Shown in pieces: positions 1 to 4,834 of a DNA stretch of 6,337 bases (position 1 is the stretch's first letter; each line of letters begins with the position of its first letter). Under the pieces are notes generated by a model. That model made no database searches. It had not been told where the DNA came from and saw only the letters and a list, made by a program, of their open reading frames with translations. This stretch comes from Gammaproteobacteria bacterium (GTDB lineage Bacteria > Pseudomonadota > Gammaproteobacteria > Eutrophobiales > Eutrophobiaceae), in assembly GCA_016844485.1 (NCBI GenBank), contig JAENIZ010000074.1:1-6337 (forward strand), written 5' to 3'. Both the position numbers and the translations under genes were made by a program.

Positions 1-539
1 CCAGTATAGACAAGCTCACTGTGATACATGCGTTCATAATCAGAATACCCGCGATACAAGAGTTTACCTTCATTGAATGGAACAATATCAGTTGTGGTAC
101 TGCCAATATCAACCAGAACCCCGTCATGTAATTTATTTGCAACAAATCTCGCGGTGGCATGCCAATTGGCCGAGGCAATTTCTTTAACATGGTTTTCTGT
201 CTGTGCCGGACTAACCCATCCCGCCTGACCGGCATAAAACCGTGAGCTGTCCCTGTTCAGAAACAACGACAATCGATCAACAAGCGCCCTGATCCCGGAA
301 TGGCGATCCTTGAAGATATCAGCAAGTTCGGCAGTCGTTGTAATTGAATGCTGTAGTGCGCTCTGTGGTAAATGTTTTTTTGCATCTGACAAGGCCTGGT
401 CAAGGACATGCAGCCCCTGCCAGAGCGGTGAGGGAAATTGTGAGGCGGAGATGACCTGTCCGGCAGAATCTATATGTGCCATTTTTAAATGTGCACCGCC
501 AACGTCCCAGCCTATATATGCATTAACTGTCATTCTCAT
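1..539 (-). CDS. mfnF: H4MPT-linked C1 pathway protein, MfnF-like (hydantoinase/oxoprolinase fold), 5' part only
   Basis: This is the first ~179 codons of a gene that leaves the window at base 1, so the C-terminal part is missing. I translated it directly from the minus strand and the frame is open throughout. The N-terminus carries a glycine-rich phosphate-type motif (GWDVGG, residues 10-15). A TTTAELAD stretch follows at 67-74, and a second motif DIGSTTTD at 144-151. Together these are typical of the ASKHA/hydantoinase-oxoprolinase fold and of the family annotated as H4MPT-linked C1 transfer pathway protein. From family knowledge, the methanogen MfnF of this group joins the activated furan unit to glutamyl-tyramine in methanofuran synthesis; that the bacterial protein does the same for methylofuran is inference. 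The chosen ATG (537-539) overlaps the upstream mfnD stop as ATGA, suggesting translational coupling. A second in-frame ATG lies two codons later (531-533) and could be the true start. The family is clear; the symbol is less certain. Confidence 0.75.
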   Translation of the reverse strand, partial: MRMTVNAYIGWDVGGAHLKMAHIDSAGQVISASQFPSPLWQGLHVLDQALSDAKKHLPQSALQHSITTTAELADIFKDRHSGIRALVDRLSLFLNRDSSRFYAGQAGWVSPAQTENHVKEIASANWHATARFVANKLHDGVLVDIGSTTTDIVPFNEGKLLYRGYSDYERMYHSELVYT

Positions 540-1519
540 TCCAGTTTAATTGTGACGGGTGAACAGTTTACTCCATGCAACTCCGGGAATCGCCCTGTTT
601 GACAGAGTGCGAGTATCCATTCTGCAGGATTTCGACCCAGTGATCGCCGCAGACCTGCATATGCTGTGGTCAAGCGCGGGTTAATCTCGACGACGACGGG
701 ACCTGAATCAGTAACTATCAGATCAATCCCGATATACCCTGTCAGGCCCTTGACTGCCCCGGCAATCAATTTCGCTATTGTCTCAAATTCACGCACGTAC
801 TGTCTCAGGCCATTGACAATGACACCTTCAAAATGACCTTTGCCATCAATAAACTCAAATAATTGTTGATTACAGGACAATAACAATACATCCCCCTGGT
901 AACATAAAAAGGAAACACTGGCCGGGATACCTGCAACGAATTTCTGCACAATATATTTTGCATCACCTTTTAAATTATTCACATAGTCACGCAATGATTT
1001 AATGCTTTTAAAATAAAAACACCCTTCAGCACCGACACCATCATCCGGCTTGATCACCCAACCAGCCCGGGAATCCGGAAGAAGTGCAACGTCTGTCCAG
1101 GCCGGGACACAAGGAATATTAAGGCCGGATAAATAATTAATGGTTCTTGATTTACTTGTTGTAAGTTCTACTGCCTCAGGCGAACAGCCAATTATTTTGC
1201 AGCCCTGTTCCTGTGCAATAAGGGTTAGTCTATGCAAGACACCGTCAGTCTCGGGGGCGATCAACCATGCCGCATCACTTTCCTTCATGCATTTCCGCCA
1301 GGTATCCCACGCATTATCTCCCGGTATAATCATCTTCACCTTGCCGGAAAGTATATGCAATCTCGGATCACGAGTGGTCAGAAGATTATCCATGCCGGCA
1401 TCCTGTAGATCGGATAACAATGCCGTTAACATCATGTCTCCTTCACGCTTGAGATTGGCAGGCAACTCTTCACCTTGCAAACCACCACCCGTGATAAACT
1501 CACATATAAATAAACGCAT
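536..1519 (-). CDS. mfnD: ATP-grasp ligase, MfnD-like (tyramine/tyrosine-glutamate ligase)
   Basis: This 327-residue protein has an ATP-grasp fold. An N-terminal pre-grasp domain begins MRLFICEF and includes a conserved-looking EGDMMLTALL (26-35). The nucleotide-binding strand and loop WVIKPDDGVGAEGC spans 154-167. The metal- and ATP-binding C-terminal part contains GYIGIDLIV (261-269) and VVVEINPRLTTAY (275-287). The start sequence, length and INPRLTT ending resemble archaeal MfnD, which ligates glutamate to tyramine in methanofuran synthesis. Published methylofuran from Methylobacterium contains tyrosine in place of tyramine, so the bacterial substrate may differ; this is inference. The gene is the upstream partner of the MfnF-like gene, overlapping it by 4 nt, so two consecutive methylofuran steps may be coupled. 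The ATG start fits the family N-terminus, but no Shine-Dalgarno sequence precedes it: the upstream bases are AT-rich and quickly enter the heptamer repeat region. A generic ATP-grasp ligase of the same pathway is the main alternative. Confidence 0.78.
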   Translation of the reverse strand: MRLFICEFITGGGLQGEELPANLKREGDMMLTALLSDLQDAGMDNLLTTRDPRLHILSGKVKMIIPGDNAWDTWRKCMKESDAAWLIAPETDGVLHRLTLIAQEQGCKIIGCSPEAVELTTSKSRTINYLSGLNIPCVPAWTDVALLPDSRAGWVIKPDDGVGAEGCFYFKSIKSLRDYVNNLKGDAKYIVQKFVAGIPASVSFLCYQGDVLLLSCNQQLFEFIDGKGHFEGVIVNGLRQYVREFETIAKLIAGAVKGLTGYIGIDLIVTDSGPVVVEINPRLTTAYAGLRRSLGRNPAEWILALCQTGRFPELHGVNCSPVTIKLE

Positions 1520-1620
1520 ATTATTAAAACTGATTGGTAATTAGTGAATAGTAATTGGTATTATTTTCGATTGCCGGATACTAATCACTAATCACTAATC
1601 ACTAATTACTAATTACTGTC
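1520..1620. promoter_or_regulatory. Divergent intergenic region carrying promoters for mfnD-like and hisA-like genes
   Basis: These 101 bp are the only non-coding sequence between the divergently transcribed MfnD-like (minus) and HisA-like (plus) genes, so promoters for both are expected here unless transcription reads in from further away. The region is very AT-rich and mostly occupied by heptamer repeats. A TATTAT hexamer at 1559-1564 with TTGGTA at 1534-1539 resembles a plus-strand -10/-35 pair, but the 19-bp spacing is long and the repeats generate such matches by chance. No Shine-Dalgarno motif is visible before either start codon. Confidence 0.4.
1531..1618. repeat. Fold-back element of degenerate 7-bp tandem repeats
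   Basis: The right arm has five head-to-tail heptamers starting at 1580, 1587, 1594, 1601 and 1608 (three ACTAATC, two ACTAATT), with a partial sixth at 1615-1618. The left arm (about 1534-1561) has four degenerate heptamers in the opposite orientation (TTGGTAA, TTAGTGA, ATAGTAA, TTGGTAT). The reverse complement of the left arm (from about 1562 back to 1533) matches the right arm from 1579 at 24 of 30 positions by my alignment. About 16 bases (1563-1578) separate the arms. Transcribed, it could form a long imperfect hairpin. It ends 2 bp before the ATG of the HisA-like gene. The origin is unknown; a dispersed short repeat or miniature fold-back element is possible. Confidence 0.8.
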
Positions 1621-2316
1621 ATGGTTATTATTCCGGTTATCGATCTGTACCAGGGGCAGGTTGTCCATGCAGTAAGAGGACAGCGTGACCGTTATGTTCC
1701 GGTACAATCACAGCTCTGCCAGAGTACAGACCCGGAGAGTATTCTACAGGCATTTCTGGATATCTATTCTTTTGAGACGATCTATATTGCCGATCTTGAT
1801 GCAATTGGTGGCCAGGAAGGCAATAACATCCACATTAATAAGTTACAAAGGCAATTTCCAACATTGGATATCTGGCTTGATCAGGGGATATCATCAAAAG
1901 AAGACGTTATACGTCATCAGCACTCCCGCCGTAAACAGGTCATTGGCAGCGAAACCGGGATCAGCCCGGACTTACTGACGAATATGCAAGACATTACACC
2001 CGCGCCCATCCTGTCACTGGATTTTAAGGAGGGTCATCTGATCGGTGATCACACATTATTACAACATCCGGAGGTCTGGCCGGATAACATAATTATAATG
2101 AATCTGAGCCGCGTAGGTTCCGGTTTGGGACCCGATCTTGAACTGCTTGATCAAATCAAATCACTTGCCAGTGATAAAAATTTCTATATTGCGGGCGGGA
2201 TACGAAATCAGGATGATCTAGAGCAGCTTTGTGCAGCAGGGATTGCCGGTGTATTAATTGCCACTGCATTACACACATGTCAGATTACCCGCAGGGATAT
2301 TTCCAAATTTATTTAA
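1621..2316 (+). CDS. HisA/HisF-like (beta-alpha)8-barrel protein of the H4MPT gene set
   Basis: This 231-residue TIM-barrel protein is related to HisA, the isomerase of histidine synthesis. The first strand is VIIPVIDLYQGQVV, with Asp8 where HisA has a catalytic aspartate. IADLDAIGG follows at 56-64, a second HisA-like aspartate sits in SLDFKEGHL (Asp134), and the C-terminal phosphate-binding elements AGGIRNQDDL (191-200) and GVLIATALH (210-218) are present. It is slightly shorter than typical HisA (about 240-245) and lies among C1 genes, not histidine genes. It best matches the hisA/F-related subfamily seen in methanogens and H4MPT-using methylotrophs, where the reaction is not established to my knowledge. 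A role on a phosphoribosyl- or ribose-containing intermediate of H4MPT is conceivable but inferred. The ATG at 1621 is the only sensible start: an in-frame stop lies at 1603-1605. No ribosome-binding site precedes it, because the heptamer repeats run almost up to the ATG. It is the only plus-strand gene in the window. An ordinary HisA is the alternative. Confidence 0.8.
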   Translation: MVIIPVIDLYQGQVVHAVRGQRDRYVPVQSQLCQSTDPESILQAFLDIYSFETIYIADLDAIGGQEGNNIHINKLQRQFPTLDIWLDQGISSKEDVIRHQHSRRKQVIGSETGISPDLLTNMQDITPAPILSLDFKEGHLIGDHTLLQHPEVWPDNIIIMNLSRVGSGLGPDLELLDQIKSLASDKNFYIAGGIRNQDDLEQLCAAGIAGVLIATALHTCQITRRDISKFI

Positions 2317-2321
2317 ATGCA

Positions 2322-2351
2322 GAATAAAAAATGCCCCGGAGTACGGGGCAT
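2322..2351 (-). terminator. Rho-independent terminator of fae
   Basis: A perfect 8-bp GC-rich stem (2331-2338 with 2344-2351, ATGCCCCG/CGGGGCAT) closes a 5-nt loop. Read on the minus strand it is followed at once by a run of T (complement of A2326-2331) and then ATT, the classical intrinsic terminator form. It lies about 50 bp past the fae stop codon. On the plus strand the stem is followed by TATCAC rather than a T run, so it mainly serves fae. Confidence 0.85.
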
Positions 2352-2363
2352 TATCACAGCAAT

Positions 2364-2400
2364 GGCTGATACTCAGCCTGACTGCATTATTTTTATTTAT
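2364..2400 (+). terminator. Possible weak terminator for the HisA-like gene
   Basis: A 6-bp stem GGCTGA/TCAGCC (2364-2369 with 2373-2378) has a 3-nt loop. After about 9 further bases comes a plus-strand T-rich stretch (from about 2388: ATTTTTATTTATTG). The distance from stem to T-tract and the short stem make it a weak candidate. It is placed sensibly after the HisA-like stop codon and opposite the fae terminator, so the two would separate converging transcripts. Confidence 0.4.
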
Positions 2401-2402
2401 TG

Positions 2403-2915
2403 TTATTTATGAGCCGCAAACGGATGTTCGGTTGTTCCTTTCTTCTTCACAACTTCAGCTGCCTTGGGCTCACGGGCAACCGCGCGCTTGATGGATAGCT
2501 TGGTCGCTTCGTAGTTGAAGTCCTGGATCTTGGTATTATTTTCCGCCATCCAGTGTATAAATACACCAACAGTGATAAAAATATCATCCGCTTCATTGGC
2601 CGGGATTGTACCGTCTTCAACACAATCCATTACCGCCATAGCCACAGCACGCTGCGCCGGACCGAACATTTGTACAGCCTGGGTTGCGCCCTTGATTGTC
2701 ACCTTGTTATACAAAATGGTATTGGGCCTACATGCCAGGTTGGGTGCAACCACAGCCATCAAGGTCGTAAAACCATCCTTATTGTTTGTCAGGGCATGAC
2801 AAAATGCACTTTCCACAGCACTGCCGCGGGGTCCCATCATCAGGTCGATGTGAGCAATTTCATTACCATCACCAACCAATGCCTCACCAACAAGTACTCT
2901 ATCAATGACCGCCAT
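2403..2915 (-). CDS. fae: Formaldehyde-activating enzyme
   Basis: Fae catalyses condensation of formaldehyde with (dephospho)tetrahydromethanopterin to methylene-H4MPT in the cytoplasm, the entry step of the pathway. From the chosen ATG (2913-2915) the protein is 170 residues, the usual family length. It shows the family signature almost without change: VGEALVGDGNEIAHIDLMMGPRG (9-31, including the conserved histidine proposed as catalytic), NNKDGFTTLMAVVAPNL (44-60), PNTILYNKVTI (64-74), QAVQMFGPAQ (79-88), VGVFIHW (116-122) and YEATKLSI (135-142), ending HPFAAHK. This start has an excellent Shine-Dalgarno GGAGGAG 8 nt upstream. The frame stays open to another ATG 17 codons upstream (2964-2966). 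Fae is separated from the preceding CitG-like gene by 142 bp and has its own terminator, so it may be transcribed independently at high level, as expected for an abundant enzyme. The identification is firm. Confidence 0.97.
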   Translation of the reverse strand: MAVIDRVLVGEALVGDGNEIAHIDLMMGPRGSAVESAFCHALTNNKDGFTTLMAVVAPNLACRPNTILYNKVTIKGATQAVQMFGPAQRAVAMAVMDCVEDGTIPANEADDIFITVGVFIHWMAENNTKIQDFNYEATKLSIKRAVAREPKAAEVVKKKGTTEHPFAAHK

Positions 2916-2923
2916 CTTCTTAT

Positions 2924-2930
2924 CTCCTCC
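2924..2930 (-). promoter_or_regulatory. Strong Shine-Dalgarno site of fae
   Basis: Minus-strand GGAGGAG lies 8 nt before the ATG at 2913-2915. It is the best ribosome-binding site in the window and, with the family N-terminus, decides the start of fae. Confidence 0.85.
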
Positions 2931-2971
2931 AGTTAGTAAGCAACAGAGCTTTTTGAAAATTGACATTACTG

Positions 2972-2978
2972 CCTTCCT
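2972..2978 (-). promoter_or_regulatory. Second ribosome-binding-like site upstream of an in-frame fae start
   Basis: Minus-strand AGGAAGG lies 5 nt before an ATG (2964-2966) in frame with fae. Translation from here would add 17 residues (MSIFKKLCCLLTGGDKK) or produce a leader continuous with fae. It may be chance; the downstream site is better supported. Confidence 0.3.
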
Positions 2979-3025
2979 ATCATTTTTAAATTAATTTAGT
3001 TTTACCCTACTAATTTTGCTGAATG

Positions 3026-3044
3026 ACACAGATATAATCTGTGT
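3026..3044. repeat. Perfect 19-bp palindrome in the fae leader region
   Basis: ACACAGAT, ATA, ATCTGTGT forms an 8-bp perfect inverted repeat with a 3-base centre. It lies between the stop codon of the CitG-like gene (3058) and the fae start. No T-run follows it closely on the minus strand, so it is not a typical intrinsic terminator. The size and symmetry suit a dimeric regulator's operator upstream of fae, or an mRNA-end hairpin; both readings are inference. Confidence 0.6.
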
Positions 3045-3057
3045 ACCGGCAATTCGA

Positions 3058-3909
3058 TTATTTAGTCAGCTCATATAGCAACAGGCTTGCCGCGGTGAGA
3101 TCCGCACTTGTGCCCGGGTTGATATTTGAGTCTTTCAGCTCCTTGTCAAATTCCAGTAATGCATTAATGGCATTATCCGGATTATCGTTTTTTTTAAATT
3201 GTTCGGCGATTGGGATCGCTCTCTTTCTTGTCTGTTCTGCCACCTGCCCCCCTAATTTCCTCTGGATATGGCTATCCGGAAAATCAGCCAAAAAAGTCAG
3301 GTAACATGCGACAGCTGCCCATTCTACACTATTCCAGCGCCGGGTGAATATTTTTATACATCCAAGGCCTGTTAAAAATATATCGTTAAAACCTGTAACA
3401 TATTGCTTGGCAATAATATCACGCTCTTGGGCCTCGGCCATTGCCTCAAGCAGTTTACAATGCACGGGTAAATGTACGTCATGTTTATCAGCCTGTCCAA
3501 GTCCGCCAGGGTTGGCCAAGCGAATCGCCTCAAAGACCAGATTTGACTCTGTCTCATCAAGTGCTTCAAGTTCTATAATCATTTTTTTTTGCAATGCAGC
3601 AGGTTTTTCTTTGTGCCGTGTCTCTGCCGCCTTTATCAATGGTGCAAACAGTAACACCATTCCCAGATTGGTATTACATTTCACCTGTGCCTGGATCGTC
3701 CTGATACTTTCCAGGATGCGTTCACCTATAGAAAGATTCTGATTGCAAAGGATAGGGGTGGCAAGTTCCGCGCTCAGGACAAAATCATTTATTGTCATAC
3801 CGTGTCCTTCAGCATAGCGGCTGACATTCCCTGGTTTGAGGGCATTGACCTCGGCAAGAAAGCTGGACATTACGGCCCCTTTCAGGTCGATTTCTGCCCC
3901 TCGTACCAT
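3058..3909 (-). CDS. orf5: CitG/MdcB-like triphosphoribosyl-dephospho-CoA synthase family protein (orf5 type)
   Basis: This 283-residue protein belongs to the CitG/MdcB family. Those enzymes use ATP and dephospho-CoA to make a triphosphoribosyl-dephospho-CoA prosthetic group, releasing adenine. Visible motifs are FLAEVNALKPGNVSRY (17-32), NTNLGMVLLFAPL (79-91), NPGGLGQADKHD (133-144), DSHIQRKLG (212-220) and the C-terminal NPGTSADLTAASL (264-276). No citrate or malonate lyase genes are present. This is the version repeatedly found with H4MPT genes in methylotrophs, known there as orf5; mutants in Methylobacterium implicated genes of this set in cofactor synthesis. Its reaction is not assigned; a ribosyl transfer using ATP is a reasonable guess. 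The stop of the orf7-type gene and this start overlap as TGATG, and no good Shine-Dalgarno is seen, so translation is probably coupled. ATG at codon 14 is an alternative start just before the first motif. A9 and A8 homopolymers occur in the coding strand. Confidence 0.87.
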   Translation of the reverse strand: MVRGAEIDLKGAVMSSFLAEVNALKPGNVSRYAEGHGMTINDFVLSAELATPILCNQNLSIGERILESIRTIQAQVKCNTNLGMVLLFAPLIKAAETRHKEKPAALQKKMIIELEALDETESNLVFEAIRLANPGGLGQADKHDVHLPVHCKLLEAMAEAQERDIIAKQYVTGFNDIFLTGLGCIKIFTRRWNSVEWAAVACYLTFLADFPDSHIQRKLGGQVAEQTRKRAIPIAEQFKKNDNPDNAINALLEFDKELKDSNINPGTSADLTAASLLLYELTK

Positions 3910-4832
3910 CAGGACTGTACCGTCAAGGCATGCGTTTCACCGATACGCCGGACAAAATGATCAATGAGTTTGGTGGCAATATTAAATTCCGTAACACTCT
4001 GCAATCCCCACCATGCAGGGACGCCATTAACCTCAATAACCTGCAATTGTCCGGCGGCATCGGGGATCAGATCCACCCCGGCATAGTCAGCATTGACTGC
4101 TCGCGCAGCGGATTCGGCGAGTTCGCATAATCTGGTATCCAACGGCAAGGGTTCACACCTGGCACCCCGGGCACGATTTGTAATCCAGGAGATCCCTCGT
4201 CGCAGCATGGCCGACTGTGCTTTTCCATCGATGACAAAAACACGGATATCAAACCAGTCAGTCCCGCCACGTTCTACAAACGACTGCAAATAATAGAGGC
4301 CGGCAAACTTTTCATCATGGATGAGTCCAGAATTGCTGTCGATCAAATGTATGCCTATGCCTTGTGATCCAAACAGGGGTTTCAACACCAGACGATGGCC
4401 CTTATCAAATTCCTGCTGACAAATCATCCTGGCCTGTTCTGGTGATTCAAAGATCCAGGTGCTGGGTGTGGGCAAACCGGATTGTTTAAGCAAAAAACTG
4501 GTCATGGCCTTGTCGACAGTGCGTTCAATCGCACGGGGGCTGTTGTAGACAACAACTCCCAGATCGACTAACACATGCAGGACATCCAGCCGGAAGATTA
4601 CCTGTTCCAGGGTGCCACCGGGGACTCCACGCACAAAGATCCCTAACGGTAGTTTTTGTTCGAAACCAGGCAATCTTACCCATTGATCAGAATCATCAAA
4701 CATCAATTGACACTCTGTCAGGGAAAGGTAACGGCTGTTCAGGCCATGACGGCTCAGCGCGGTGGTCAGCTGTTCACCATGCCACCCGGGGTCGTCAGTG
4801 ACTATTGCGATTTGCGGATTGGGATTACCCAC
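3909..4832 (-). CDS. orf7: RimK-like ATP-grasp ligase of the H4MPT gene set (orf7 type)
   Basis: This 307-residue ATP-grasp protein is related to RimK, the enzyme that adds glutamates to ribosomal protein S6, and to archaeal cofactor glutamate ligases. The N-terminal domain starts QIAIVTDDPGWHGEQL. The ATP-binding loop VLKPLFGSQGIGI spans 149-161, FDIRVFVIDG lies at 194-203, NRARGA at 219-224, YAGVDL at 250-255 and the catalytic end VIEVNGVPAWWGLQ at 265-278. Such ligases join an amino acid, often glutamate, to a carboxylate through an acyl phosphate. Methylofuran carries a long polyglutamate tail, so tail synthesis is an attractive but unproven role. The start is GTG at 4830-4832, two bases after the mch stop codon. 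An ATG at 4832-4834 is out of frame. There is no Shine-Dalgarno sequence, suggesting dependence on mch translation. The family and cluster membership are clear, the substrate is not. Confidence 0.87.
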   Translation of the reverse strand: MGNPNPQIAIVTDDPGWHGEQLTTALSRHGLNSRYLSLTECQLMFDDSDQWVRLPGFEQKLPLGIFVRGVPGGTLEQVIFRLDVLHVLVDLGVVVYNSPRAIERTVDKAMTSFLLKQSGLPTPSTWIFESPEQARMICQQEFDKGHRLVLKPLFGSQGIGIHLIDSNSGLIHDEKFAGLYYLQSFVERGGTDWFDIRVFVIDGKAQSAMLRRGISWITNRARGARCEPLPLDTRLCELAESAARAVNADYAGVDLIPDAAGQLQVIEVNGVPAWWGLQSVTEFNIATKLIDHFVRRIGETHALTVQS

Positions 4833-4834
4833 AT

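Noticed and set aside
1140..1544. Plus-strand reading frame opposite the MfnD-like gene
   Set aside because: It lies antisense inside a well-supported conserved gene, has no recognisable motif, and is a shadow frame.
1580..1618. CRISPR-like array
   Set aside because: The units are only 7 bp, directly adjacent and without spacers, so this is a simple tandem repeat and not a CRISPR.
1621..2316. Histidine-biosynthesis HisA as the annotation
   Set aside because: No his genes adjoin it, it is shorter than usual HisA, and this subfamily is known from H4MPT clusters. Ordinary HisA is retained only as an alternative.
2515..2936. Plus-strand reading frames opposite fae
   Set aside because: They are antisense to a highly conserved coding sequence and show no domain or plausible initiation signal.
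2403..2966. 187-residue version of Fae as the primary product
   Set aside because: The 170-residue form matches the family length and N-terminus and has a stronger Shine-Dalgarno. The longer form is kept only as a finding.
2967..3020. Sigma70-like promoter for fae (TTAGTA, 17 bp, TTTAAA on the minus strand)
   Set aside because: Only 3 of 6 and 4 of 6 consensus bases match, in AT-rich sequence where such matches arise by chance.
3909..4832. Ribosomal protein S6 modification enzyme RimK
   Set aside because: The sequence is RimK-like, but its place between mch and the CitG-like gene matches the dedicated methylotroph orf7 family.
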